From the NCBI RefSeq assembly GCF_036373705.1, contig NC_089863.1, forward strand, positions 5,453,357 through 5,517,356: a stretch of 64,000 nucleotides of DNA, read 5' to 3'. The notes beneath the pieces were generated by a model that did not search any database, had not been told where the DNA came from, and saw only the letters and a list, made by a program, of their open reading frames with translations. The position numbers and the translations under genes were made by a program. This DNA comes from Amia ocellicauda (Eukaryota > Chordata > Actinopteri > Amiiformes > Amiidae). This document shows, piece after piece, positions 33,066-44,058 of this stretch (positions are counted from its first letter, which is position 1; each line of letters begins with the position of its first letter).

Positions 33066-34009
33066 GGTGGCTTACCTGGCAGTGCAGGGTACACAGTTAG
33101 GGTGTCGCTGGTGATGGGCAGACTAAACTTGACCGGGCTGTCCTCCTCGTACTCTGTCTTCATCGCTACATCGTCAGTCTGCATCGTCAGACCTGCTTCT
33201 CATTGCCTCCTAGTATCATGGCCTCAAGGTTCTCCCTCATCCCATGGGCCATGAGCACCACAAAGCAGCACATGACCTCTGGGCCTTCACTGAGGCCGTC
33301 TCTGAATTTTTCTATTTCCAGGATGATTATCTGTTAATAGGAAAGGGGGGGGGGGGGAATTTCTGTGCTGCATTATTGTATTACAGGACAGGGAAAGACA
33401 AAGCGCTGTTGGAGAGAGTGGCCCAGGTCAGTGTGTACATCAGTGGCTCTGTTCCTGGTCCTGTGGAGGCTGCCCTGCTGGTTTATGTTCAAACCGAGCT
33501 CTCCGATACTGCAGTGAACTCATTAATTGAACTAATTTGCCCTAATTGGCAAGGATCAGTGCAGTTCTCGATGATGTCATTGAGCAGCTCAATGGCTGCA
33601 ACAAAGACCAGCAAGGTGGAGGGGCCTCCAGGACCAGGTCTGAGGGGCACTGGCTTCTTGTGTGAGTGTGTGTGTGTGTATGTGTGTGTGTGTGTGAGTG
33701 AGTGTGTGTGTATAGGGGGTCCCCCCTACCTGGCCCCCTGTCCACTGGGTTCAGGCTGACTGCCACACTGTACTGGAAGAGCTACTATTGGCAATGGATA
33801 GATCAGTGGTTCTCAATCTGTTCTCAAATGGAGCCCCCCCAGTTGGTATGCCAGACTACCCTGTAATTTATTGTGTGCACAGAAAAATTGGTAATTAAAA
33901 AAAAAAAAAAAAAATCTATGTAAATTCTTAATTTGTAATTTATTTAATTCGTTTAACAAAGCTTGAGACAGGTTTTCATAGTTTCTATTTTAATAAAACA
34001 TCTATTATA

Positions 34010-34623
34010 AGAAAGTTTACAAATGAGAGGAGGCCATTCGCCCCATCATGCTCGTTGGGTCCCCACATAGTCTCCTCTGTTCCAGGGTGAAAAGGTTCAG
34101 TTCCTCAGTCTCTCAGTAGGACATTCCCTTCAGACCTGGAATAAGTCTGGTTGCTCTCCTCTGAACTGCCTCTAGAGCAGCGATATCTTTCTTGAAGTGT
34201 GGAGCCCAGAACTGTCCACAGTATCCAGATGAGCTCTAACTAGTGCATTGTACAGTCTGAACATCACTGCCCTTGTTCTCAATTCTACACTTTTGACAAT
34301 ATACCCTACATTGTGTTTGCCTTTTTTATTGCTTCCCCACATTGTTTGGATGGAGAAAGTGAGGAGTGCACATAGACTCCTAGTTCTTTCTCATGCGTTA
34401 CTTCATCTAGTTCTATTCCTCCCATAGTGTAATTATAGTGTACAGTGTTACCTGCATGTATTACCTTGCACTTGTCCACATTGAATTTAATCTGCCAGGT
34501 TTCAGCCCACAACTGAATATTATCCAAATCCCTTTGAATTGCCTGTGCTGCTGAAATTGTATCTGCTGAGCCACCTATTTTAGTATCAAAAAAGTTAATG
34601 TAGATCATTTTACTGGTATACAA
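34010..34623 (-). mobile_element. CR1/L2-like LINE, 3' fragment
   Basis: The minus strand encodes the reverse-transcriptase region after the catalytic motif (TKIGGSADTISAAQAIQRDL and DKCKVIHAG). It then runs through a decayed thumb region to the terminal AAAGTTTACAAATGAGAGGA at 34010. Same family as 52934-53560 and 7605-7900. The catalytic aspartates are replaced (FFDTKIGG), so it is dead. Confidence 0.75.
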
Positions 34624-34627
34624 TAGT

Positions 34628-34700
34628 CAACCCAGATGGGACTTGAACCCACAATCCCCAGCTCCAGAGGCTGATGCCTTATCCATTAGGCCACTGGGTC
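34628..34700 (-). tRNA. tRNA-Arg-like gene with CUG anticodon (likely pseudogene)
   Basis: A 73-nt cloverleaf on the minus strand: acceptor GACCCAG pairs with CTGGGTT (one G-U). It has a D-arm with the A-box TGGCCTAATGG, anticodon stem CAGC/GCTG with loop CTCTGGA, and a T-arm with the B-box GGTTCAAGTCC. Except for the anticodon it closely matches vertebrate tRNA-Arg(CCG). The middle base has changed C to T, giving CUG, which would read glutamine codons. It sits inside the hAT element next to a LINE fragment, without an obvious poly-T terminator directly after it. Confidence 0.7.
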
Positions 34701-34744
34701 ACGGTATTTAAATAGCACTGCCGGAAAATGGCAACAAGGCGGAA

Positions 34745-34900
34745 CAATCCAAATTATCTAAGTTTGACATTTACTTACTTAAATTCTCAACAATCAGAGC
34801 ATGAAGCCAGCGCATCTGAGGCGGCACTTAACCACGAAATATGCGATCTTGAAGGATAAGCCTGTTGATTTTTTTCAAAGGAAACTTAAAAGATCTGGGG
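34745..34900 (+). pseudogene. hAT transposase, N-terminal fragment
   Basis: Frame containing PAHLRRHLTTKYAILKDKP and DFFQRKL: the second half of a BED-type zinc finger followed by the usual linker in ZBED5/SCAND3-like hAT proteins. The coding sequence is cut by the Harbinger element and resumes at 41776 (LKQHKST...). The zinc-binding cysteines upstream are not readable. Confidence 0.65.
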
Positions 34901-35280
34901 CCTCATGTATCAACGCTGCGTACGCACAAAAACTTTGCGTACGCCATCTTTCACGCTCACGGTCGGATGTACTAACAGTGAAATGAACACAAGAATGTGC
35001 GTTCCTCCACGCCAACTTCATGTCTGGCGTACGTACATTTCTCATGGCTTTTGTCCGTTGGCGACTCCTACAGACAATGAAGTGAAGTTGCAAACATTAC
35101 ACTACGAATTGTTGTCTATCGCACTACCACCTGTGAGAAGCATTGCTATTAATTTGCAATTTATAAACTAATTAAAATACTATTGTCACACGAGCCTTAT
35201 GGGAATATTCTATCAATTATGCAATTAAATAAGAACATATAAAAGCATGTGCAGATTGATACAACCCTTAGTCTATGGCA

Positions 35281-36382
35281 ATGGCGGCGTTGGCCTTATT
35301 AGAGGACTTCGCTAATGGCAGAATCTGAGGAGAACGAGTTTTTAGGGACCACAATGATTTTCTGGCAAACGATGCTGACTGGCTTATCAGCCGTTTCAGA
35401 TTTCCAAGGGCTATCCTCTTGGAGCTCTGTGCTGAGTTGGGTCCGGATATGGAGAGAGAGACACCGAGGAGCCACGCAATACCCGTTTCCCTGCAGGGGC
35501 TGACAACTCTTGGTTTCCTGGCAACTGGTTCTTTCCAAAGGGAACTGGCAGACCGCTCAGGAATAAGCCAGTCGTCTTTGAGCCGCGCAATGCTAGCTGT
35601 ATGGGACGGGATCATCCGCATGTCTACCAGGTATATAAGGTTCCCATACGATGCAGTTGACCAGCCAAACATTAAAGCGCAATTTGCAGTGATAGCCGGT
35701 TTTCCTAATGTAATCGGAGCGATCAACTACACACACATTGCTATAAAAGCGCCATCTGAAGAAGAATTTGCATATGTGAATAGTACACATTTCCATTCAA
35801 TTAATGTGCAGATAATATGTGATGCACAAATGTGCCTAACAAATATTGTAGCAAGGTGGCCTGGGTCAACCCATGATTCATACATCCTTACAAACAGCAT
35901 GGTTGGGATGAGGCTCCAAGCTGGCAGGGTGCGCGATGGGTGGCTTCTTGGTGAGTGATGCATTTAAAGTTATGGTTCTATTTAATTGTATTTTTATTAT
36001 TGTTTTTGCAGTTTAATTATTCAACTGCCCATCAGGAGACCGCGGTTATCCACTAAAGACGTGGCTGTTACCCCCCCTCACCAACCCACAAACTGACCAA
36101 GAGCGCAGCTACAATGATGCCCATTCTCGCACTCGGTCAGTTGTAGAGTGGGCGATTGGGCAGCTGAAATGTCGGTGGCGCAGCCTTGACAGGACCGGGG
36201 GGATGCTGTTATACTGCCCTGACAAGGTGTGCCGGATTGTGCTGGCCTGTGGTGTGCTGCACAATGTCGCGCACAGGCACGGCCTACCACTTGGTGAGGT
36301 GGCGGTACGCCAGATGACCCTGACCCAGGACCAATGTATGTGCAGCCCAACCAACAAGCCATTCAGGCCCATCAACATGTGA
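35281..36382 (+). pseudogene. HARBI1-like Harbinger nuclease, two exons
   Basis: DDE nuclease of a PIF/Harbinger element. Exon 1 runs from about 35281 to 35950, exon 2 from 36036 to 36382; the intron has GTGAGT and CATCAG borders and the frame joins exactly (WLLG|DRGYP). An HTH region (ELADRSGISQSSLSRAM) precedes the nuclease. The second acid (GSTHDS) and third acid (RSVVEWAIGQLK) are present. The first, normally in an I-D-x-T-H context, is asparagine here (GAINYTHIAIKAP). An early TGA lies in place of an Arg codon near 35326 (CGA to TGA). Both changes make it inactive. Confidence 0.85.
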
Positions 36383-36850
36383 TTGCGACAATATAAATGG
36401 TAATCAGAGACAAAGTTCATTTTTTGACCAATTTCTTTAATGAGTGGCTTATGTCTGTGAGTGCGTCAGTGATATTTTTCAGGTATTTCTCCGATGGCCA
36501 ATAACGATTAGCTGTTGTGACTCCAGAACAGCATGCGTCAAGACGCGGCCAGACGGACGGGCCTCAGCACTGGGGGGAGCACTGGAAACGCCGGACACAA
36601 TGGGCCCTGGCTGCTCAGGGGGGGCGGACTCCGAGTGCGTGCCAGTGGACGTTCCTGCTGTTGCACCATATAAATCAAAATAAACACAGGCACATGTTAA
36701 TTGAGATTTGAGTCTGTTCCTTATTAATGGGTACACGCATTTGCCATAAATGCAATGTATACGTAAAATATCTGGTGTACTTTTGGTCAGCTACATTGCA
36801 TGCATTTGAAAATTAAATGCAGGCTGGTAAGCTATGTGCACTACAGTTAA
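36383..36850. other. Harbinger internal spacer
   Basis: Between the 3' ends of the nuclease gene and the Myb-like gene. No separate feature was recognised. Confidence 0.5.
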
Positions 36851-37088
36851 GCAATCAAATTGGAAATGAGTTACCTTCGTGGCAGTCCTGTAGTAAATCC
36901 GAGTCTCCCACAGCATCAGATACTATTCCAGAGAGTACAGTGACACCCATGATAGAGGCAACTCTCTGCTCAAAGGGTTCATCGACCCCTGTACCACTGC
37001 CTGTTCTGCCCACACTTTGTCGGTGCGCAGCAGTTCTCCGCTTAACTTCCACCTTTATATCAGACCATTTATTTTTAAGGTCATTCAC

Positions 37089-40000
37089 TCCCCCACCTTT
37101 AGTTAAAAGAACGACTAGCGGGGTCTATCCAGTCCTCTCCTCAGTCGCACACAAGGCCTCTGCCCTGCCATCTGCTCGTCAGGCCTCGGCTACAAGGGAA
37201 CCAGGGAGAACCTCCAGCACCGCGGGCCCTGAGCCCAGTGGAGTTTTGCCAGCCTTACCGGGTGGCGGGAGCCGAGCCTCCCACATAGTCTTCCTAGAGG
37301 ATCAAGCGGTGAGGCAAATGGATGAAATGATGGGTGCGAGCGCTAAGCTAGGTGAGGGAGAAGAGAGAAGTGGGGAAGAGGAGGGTTTCTTTACATGATT
37401 GTTACAGAGCGGGTAATTGCCCCCCCAGCCATTATGGCATTAACTATTATATCAATAAATGTGAGGAGCATTGCTGAGGCGAAAAAGAGGACCGATGTTC
37501 TAAACTCTCTGGCTGGTATGAAGGTGGATGTCATCTGTTTGCAGGAGTGCGGCATCCCGTTCCAAAAGGAATATAAAGATCTCCGGGACACTTGGACCCT
37601 AGGCGAATCCTTCTGGTCGGGGTCCAATGTGTCCCGAGCGGACGGGATTGCCGTACTCCTGAAAAACCCCTTCATAGAGGTAAAGGCATTTAAGGTAATA
37701 GAGGCGGGCAGACTGGTCAACCTTGATTTTAAATACAAGGGGGCTGTATTGAGGCTGGTCAATGTCTATGCCCCCACCAGCCAGAGAGAGAGTGTCCTCT
37801 TTCTCCCTTAGCAATGCCCGCTCCTGATCGGCACCTTACCAGTTATCATTTCAGGTGATTTCAACTGTGCTCTGAGGGATGTAGACCGGAGTAAGCCCCG
37901 CAATGATAGATCCATCAGGGACCTCGCTGCGTTCGTGGAGGACTTTGAACTCTGCGACGCAGGTCGGGACCTGGTCCCCTTGTTCACCTGGGTGAGTTCT
38001 TCTGGCTCCTCCTTCTCCAGGATAGATCTTGTCCTCCTCAGTAAGCCACTGGAGAGGACCGCCATGTCTTCGGAGGCGGTCTTCTTTTCAGACCACAGGC
38101 TCCTGACGACAGAGGTGCTCATCCTGAGCACACAGGAGTCGGGGCCTGGGGTCTGGAAGCTCAACACCTCCCTGCTCGATGACCCTCATGTTATTAAGAC
38201 CTTTAGCAGATGCCTCGAGGAGTGGAGGACCCTGAAGGACCTTTTTGATTCTCCCATAGAGTGGTGGGAGATGGTGAAGAAAAGGACCATGGGCTACTTC
38301 ATTCAGCTAGGGAAACGGAAAGCTCGTGAGAGGCGGGCGAGATATTCCCATCTAAACGCCCGCCTCCAGCACCTGAGTCTTTTACAGCTCAGAGGCTTCG
38401 ACCTAGCTGAGGAGGTGGCTCAGGTCAAACTGAGTCTCTCCGCCCTCTATCGGGAGGAGCAAGAGAAGATCAAGGTCCTTTCCAGGGTCCGCATCATGGA
38501 GGACGATGAGAAATGCAGCCGCTTCTTCTTAAAGAAAATGAAGGAGAGGCGGCCTGCAATGTCCTCCATGATCGACTCCTCGGGGCAAGAGGTGGAGGGC
38601 AGAGAGGCTGTTGAGACAGTGGTGCTGGATTTCTACAGGGAGTTGTATGATCAGAAGGAGGTGGATCAAAATCTGATCCATCACTTTCTGTCCCTGTTGG
38701 AGTCCCGCAATGAGGGGGACGAGGAGGAGAAGGAGGATCCAGAGATCACCACCACTGAACTCTCCCAGGTGATAAAGAGTCTTAACTCTGGAAGGACACC
38801 GGGTCCCGATGGGATCCCTGTTGAATTCTATAAGATCTTTTGGGAGGTGCTTAAAGAAGATCTGGCCCAGGTCTTGGGGTCAATGTACAGAGAGGGTAGA
38901 TTGGCCCCTTCTATGAAGAAGAGTATCCTCTCCCTTCTTCACAAGAAGGGAGACCAAAAAGATCTGAGGAACTGGCGGCCGGTCAGCCTCCTGTGCACCG
39001 ACTACAAGATACTGGCCAAAGCACTGATGCTCCGGCTGCAGCGACCACTCCCTCAAGTCGTGGGTCCCGACCAGGTCTGTGGTGCCCGGGGGAGATCGGC
39101 GGCCGACAACGCCATGCTGCTCAGGGATGTCGTGGCCTACTCGAACGAGAGAGGGCTTCCCCTGGTCCTAATCAGCTTGGACCAGGAGAAAGCCTTCGAT
39201 AGAGTGGGCCACGAATACCTGCAGCTCGTCATGGAGAGGATGGGTTTCGCTCTTGGCCTGAGGAAATGGGTTAAGATCATTTACAGCGGTCTAAGCAGCA
39301 GGGTCCTTGTGAACCGCCACCTGACCGAACCATTTCCGGTCAGGTCGGGGGTCCGGCAGGGTTGTCCCCTGTCGGCCCTGCTGTACATCCTCTGTCTGGA
39401 GCCGTTCATGCAGGCAATCCGCGGGGACGTCCGGGTGACAGGTTTCCATCTCCCGGGTTCCGGCGGAGAGCAACTGAAGGCCCTGGACGACGTGGCCGTG
39501 GTCTGCACGGACGCTCCGTCCGTGGCCAGGGTCGAGGAACTGCTGGACGGCTTCTGCAGGGCGATGGGGGCCGCTGTCAACAAGGCCAAGAGCGAGGTCT
39601 ACCTCTCCAGGGCATGGCCTGTCGGCTGGGGCCCGCCGACCGTGTTCCCTGTGAAGCCATTTATCAAGGTTCTGGGGATCACGATCGACGGGACCAACAC
39701 GGGCACCCGGAGCTGGGAGGAGGCCATATTTAAGGTCCAAAAGAAGATCCACGGCTGGAGCACAAGGACCTTGACGATGGCTGGTAAGGTGCTGGTCGTA
39801 AAGGCCATCCTCTTCCCGATACTCCTCTACGTAGGAATGATCTTCCCCCCAGACAAGGTCATCGCAAAACTAGTGACCCGAATTATATTTCGGTTTGTCT
39901 GGGGGAGCAAAATGGAGAGGCTGAAAAGAGTGCAGATGGTGAAGGGTACCCTGGATGGAGGCAGGGGGGTCCCGGACGTTGTGCGGCTGATAAAGGCGCA

Positions 40001-41285
40001 GGGGCTGGCCTATGTGGTCAAGAACATCCAGGCTGCCAGCAGCCAGCAGCCTGAGACCATTCGGCCTCTGCGCCATAGTTAACACCAGGCCGAGCTCGTG
40101 GGATCCCCCGCCGTTCTACAGGGCGCTCCGAGCCTTTGCGCTCGAAGTAGGCCTCCATAAAGTCATGCTGGCCTCCTGGGATTATAAGACCATCTGTAGC
40201 CAGAAGAGATCTACCCAGGAGACCAGCCGGATAGAAGATTTCCCTCCCGAAACCTGCCGGTTTATCTGGGCTAACGCTACGCACGTTTGCCTCACGAATA
40301 CACAGAAAGATGTCTCCTGGATGGCTGTGAGTCGGTGTCTCCCCACCCGAGTGTTCATGCACAGAAGGGGCATAGCTCCTTATGACACCTGCCCCTATAA
40401 GGGTTGCCTGGGGAAGGAGACGGAGGCTCATATCTTTAGGGATTGCCCCTCCGCCTGCAGGGTCTGGCTCCTGTTTTTCCCGTTCCTCTGCAGGTTTGCC
40501 GTTCCTGTGCGGACAACCGCCCAGCGGATCCTTCATGGCCCTGCCAAAGGAATAACATCTCCCTCCCTGAGGTGCTGGTGGCGTGTCGTCTGCGCAGTGA
40601 AGCAGGCCCTGTGGGAGGGACGGAACATCTGCCTTTTTAATAAGCAGGAGCTGGACCCGATTGTATGTCAATCTGGAGGTCCATCAGAGGGGCAAGGAGG
40701 AAGCCTACAAGATCTGGCACATAAAAGATCTGGGGGAACTTAGGATCCCTTGATGGGACCCACCTCCGGGGACGACCATCTCCCCCTGCTGGAGCCCGAG
40801 CCAAGATCTTTTAATTATTTTATGAAAGATTATATTTTAAAATTAATTTAAAAAATGAATTTTAATTGTTTTTAAAGATTTAGTTGTTTTTAAAAACACT
40901 AGTTTGATTGGTTTTTTGGGTTGTTTTTGTTATATTTCTTTGTCAAATGCATTGGCGGTTTGGTTTTAATTTTAAATGAATTGGACTGTTTTGGTTTGTT
41001 TTTTATTTTTCTTGTTTTATTTTATTTTTTTGATTTGTCTGATTCATTTTCAGTTATTTTCAATGTATTTTACATTTTTTGTTGGTTAGCAGGTTTGCTT
41101 TTAGTACATTTGTTTTTCCTTTTATGCACATGTTCAGTTAATTTGAATTTAATCACTTTGAGATTTTAAAACATTTTAAGTGATTTTAGTAATTGATTGA
41201 AGAATTTTTTTTTTAATCATAAGTATTAAAAATTTGAACGTTTTTATATTTGTAAATGTAAAATACTAATACCTAATAAACAGTA
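37089..41285 (+). mobile_element. Tx1-type (L1-related) LINE, 5'-truncated
   Basis: About 4.2 kb, flanked by an imperfect 35-bp target duplication (37054-37088 and 41286-41320, starting TTTATATCAGAC). It begins in the C-terminal part of ORF1 (frame ending 37398, EDQAVRQMDEMMGAS...), followed by ORF2. The 3' region 40750-41285 is A/T-rich with long T runs. It interrupts the Myb-like gene of the Harbinger element. Confidence 0.88.
37395..40743 (+). pseudogene. Tx1-type LINE ORF2 (endonuclease, reverse transcriptase), two frameshifts
   Basis: Three frames in order. The first (37395-37811) holds the first half of an APE-type endonuclease (ISINVRSI, DVICLQECG, VNVYAPT). The second (to 40082) holds the second half (SGDFNC, FSDHRLL) and the whole reverse transcriptase (GRTPGPDGIPVEFYK, NWRPVSLL, SLDQEKAFDRV, GVRQGCPLS). 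The third (to 40743) holds the cysteine-rich C-terminus (CPYKGCLGKETEAHIFRDC). The catalytic box near 39480-39495 reads KALDDVAVV, where an aromatic-A-D-D is expected. The motif order and wording place it near Tx1/L1 rather than CR1. Confidence 0.88.
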
Positions 41286-41775
41286 TTTATATCAGACAAT
41301 TTCTTTTTAAGGTCATTTACAGTGCGATTTTCAGATCCCACCGCATTGACGGCGTCAGCCAAACTCTCCCACTCATTTTTCTTCCTTTTGTTATTAATTC
41401 CGGAGGACAAAGTTCCAAATAAAATATTTTTTCTCGTTTCTACCTCCGATAGTAGCACCTCCAATTCACTTTCCGTAAAGTTTTGTTTCTTGCTGCTTGC
41501 TTTTGCCATTTTCTTGCTGCTTGCTTTTGCGATAGTAGACTCATTACCATATTGAAATTCATTTAATTGAGGGAGGAGACAGGGTGGGGTGTTGTGCTCG
41601 TGCATGTGCGCTCAATTTCACGTGAATTGGGATGTACAAAGAGAATATGCGTGGGATCCTGCGTACGTAGAGATTCATACATCTGTTTTTTTTTGTGCGT
41701 ACGCACATTTACAGCTTTGTCCGTACGCAATGTTTTAGTATGAATTCAACGCAAGTCTTTGTACATGAGGCCCCT

Positions 41776-42890
41776 GAAGCAGCATAAGTCCACCATAAGG
41801 AACAGTGCTACTCCAATTTCCAAAGCCCAAGAAGCATCTTACCATGCTAGTCTGGGGATTGCTAAAGCAGGTAAGCCCCACACTATTGATGAGGAACTTT
41901 GTTTACCATTGGCAAAAATTATGTGTGGAGAAAAAGCTGCTCAACAGCTCGACCTGGTGCCCCTTTCGAATGCCAGTCACTTGCAGAATTATTGATATTG
42001 CAGATGATGTCAGAAATACACTGATAGATCAGCAGATGCTTTTCACTAAGATTAGATGAGTCTACTGATGTCGCCGATTTGGCCAATTTTCTCGTTTATG
42101 TTAGATATGAGTTTGAGGCCATATCCCATGAGGACTTTCTGTTCTGTAAGCCATTAACAACAAGAACTACAGGAGAGCATATTTTTCTGCTTCTGAATGA
42201 ATTTATCGAAGAGAATGGCATCGACTGGAAACAATGTGTCAGAGTTGTACAGACAGTGCCAGCATGCTGACAAGCCGACACAGCGGCGTAGTTGCACAGA
42301 TTAGAGAGGTCGCTCTGGATATGAAGTGGACACACTACAGCACCCACTACGAGACACAAGGGGCAGAAGCCCACAAGGCTCTTTGAACTGGACTCTGAGG
42401 TACAGATGTTTCTGCATGACCAGAAATCTACTTTGGCAAGTCTATTTGATGATCCAGTATGGCTGGTAAAATTAGTCTACTTGGTTGATATATTCTTACC
42501 TTTGAATGAGCTGAATATGGGACTGCAGGGGCTCTATTTAACAAATGTTGATGTGTCTGACAAGATCACTGCTATGAAGAAAAAGCTGCAGCTTCTTGTT
42601 AATAAAATCAAGGCAGGCAATGTCTCTGCTTTCCCAACACTGGAGACTCATCTGCTCACACATGGTGTGGCACTTGATGCTGCCGTTTGTGATGTGATTG
42701 TTGTGCAACTTTTGTCATTGGAAGAACAGTTATCAGAATATTTTCCAGTAGAGGCCACACCAAAGTGGATCAGGAGCCCCTTTACTGTTAATGTCAGGGG
42801 AATAGGACAGCAGTGTGGAGTAGTGGTCAGTGCTCTGCACGCTGGAGTGGAGGGTTGTGGGTTCAATCACAGTTCAATCAGTTTTTGATG
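41776..42890 (+). pseudogene. hAT transposase, middle and C-terminal part
   Basis: Continuation of the BED-type hAT transposase after the Harbinger insertion. Frames in series read LKQHKSTIRNS, the alpha-helical KAGKPHTIDEELCLPLAK, catalytic-region RLDESTDVADLANFLVYVRY, and LASLFDDPVWLVKLVYLVDI. Frameshifts lie near 41995, 42055 and 42265. It resembles the ZBED5/SCAND3-like group. The C-terminus is replaced at about 42800 by a SINE head. Confidence 0.8.
42800..42880 (+). repeat. tRNA-derived SINE head
   Basis: GCAGTGTGGAGTAGTGGTCA followed by GAGGGTTGTGGGTTCAATCA: A-box and B-box-like elements of the common fish tRNA-derived SINE. The body and tail are not found after it, so it is a truncated copy inside the hAT element. 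Confidence 0.65.
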
Positions 42891-44058
42891 CCTTTTGCTA
42901 CTATCTTTCTTTGCGAGAAAGATTTATCTGTTCTCACTGCAATCAAGACAAAGTATCGCACCAAATGGATGCTTAGCCAGATCTGCATTTGAAGCTCACT
43001 GCCCTCGTCCCTGACATTGCAAGGCTTTCCTCGGCTAAACAGGCTCACCCATCTCAATAAAAATTGTAAGTGCTCAGTGACATTTTTATTATTTGTGTGT
43101 GTGCGTGCACTCATGTTGGTCATTGAGATTTTCTGTGGTTCCTATGAGAAGGTGACTTGTAGGTGGTACTTGGATGCTTTAGTTTGATCAGGGGTGGTAT
43201 GTGGTTCACAAAGTTTGAGAACCACTGGGATAGATGATTGATGTTATATAGAGACATTGTTACCTCTCCAGCCAGTTCTTTTTTTTTTTTGGCAGTTGAA
43301 GTTATATCGTTTCTCCAGTAGGTCGGTTATGATCCTTCCATCGATGTCATTGACGAAGCCCTGAGACACAAGGAGAGGATCAACAGAAGACCTCTGATTG
43401 GTCAGAGTAGATACACTTTCTTGCAGATCCTCCCCTTTCGGCACCCTCGCCCCCTAGTGGTGGGATGACCTGACTTGTTTCTGATGTCCTGATGTACTGA
43501 CTGTACTGGGTCACGATTCTAGAAAAAAAGTTGTTGTGACTACTGTGAGTTACCTGGGGTTAGGGTCATCTACTAGGAAATTAATAATAATCATAATAAT
43601 TGTGATTGATTTATTATAGCTGCAAGCACCAGTCATCATTTGGCCTAGCATGCCACAGTAGTACACAGAAAAACAGCAATATGGGTTAAAAGTATCATAT
43701 TGATAAGGAATAGTGCAATATTATATGCAAGTAACATGTGATTGGCCCATGGCAACCATATGCCCAATGTGACCAATCGCCTTCTCTTGAACATGATTTT
43801 ACATTTTCGAGAATAGAAGTTTAACACAAAATGGCGGCCATTCCATGTGACCTGTGTGACACCTACCTCGTCATTGTAGCAATCCACCGTTTTCTGGGGT
43901 TTTAAGCGAGAGGAACCTGACTGGCCAAGGTTCTTCATCTCATTTTAGGCAAAGAATTGGTATTGTGAAGGGAACAGGATTTTCTATCCAACTAGCTAGC
44001 AACCTGAAACAGAAGACTATATTGCCTGATTTGGGGATTCACTTGCTTGCATGTAGTG

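Larger units (their letters stand above)
36855..41605 (-). pseudogene. Harbinger Myb/SANT-like protein, split by a LINE
   Basis: The N-terminal part (41605-41286) reads TESELEVLLSEVETRKNILF, then KNEWESLADAVNAVGSENRT and DLKKKLSDI. The frame continues on the other side of the LINE at 37088-36855 (MNDLKNKWSDIKVEVKRR...). This is the trihelix/Myb fold of NAIF1- or MSANTD-like partner proteins that help Harbinger nucleases enter the nucleus and bind ends. A KWSDI-type core is present on both sides because the LINE insertion duplicated it. Confidence 0.8.
34900..41773. mobile_element. PIF/Harbinger transposon, nested in hAT
   Basis: Inverted ends GGGCCTCATGTA and TACATGAGGCCC with a 3-bp duplication CTG on each side. 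It carries the two genes typical of the group in opposite orientation: a HARBI1-like nuclease (35281-36382, plus) and a Myb/SANT-like protein (minus, split at 41605-41320 and 37088-36855). The inner sequence near both ends repeats GCGTACGCA motifs. It inserted into the hAT transposase gene and was later hit by the Tx1 LINE. Confidence 0.9.
33804..43227 (+). mobile_element. hAT transposon, 9.4 kb, with nested insertions
   Basis: Ends CAGTGGTTCTCAA and TTGAGAACCACTG, flanked by a perfect 8-bp duplication GGATAGAT (33796-33803 and 43228-43235). The empty site is visible in unit 1 at about 263-270. The transposase is split: the N-terminal part near 34745-34900 and the middle and C-terminal part at 41776-42780. 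It contains a CR1/L2-like LINE piece, a tRNA-like gene, a Harbinger element and a Tx1 LINE. Confidence 0.9.
32619..43916 (-). pseudogene. Caspase-like gene, unit 2 copy, broken
   Basis: Homolog of the gene at 1-2905, here reaching the C-terminus. Segments on the minus strand: 43916-43867 (linker), 43360-43264 (p20 start, with a 60-bp loss and a shifted frame against unit 1), 33330-33187 (p20 with LMAHGMRENLEAMILGGNE, ended by an in-frame TGA), 33184-33076 (p10 start with ITSDTLTVYPALPG) and 32759-32619 (C-terminus with VNQNLVQ and ESTLTHAFFLKRQL, stop TAG). The segment that should hold the catalytic cysteine (QACxG) is missing between 33187 and 33184. A 9.4-kb hAT element splits the intron between 43264 and 33330. 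Almost surely inactive as a protease; a truncated regulator is the alternative. Confidence 0.6.

Noticed and set aside
33244..33759. Plus-strand 171-codon frame as a gene
   Set aside because: It overlaps the caspase exon antisense, includes a poly-G run and a TG microsatellite, and shows no domain pattern.
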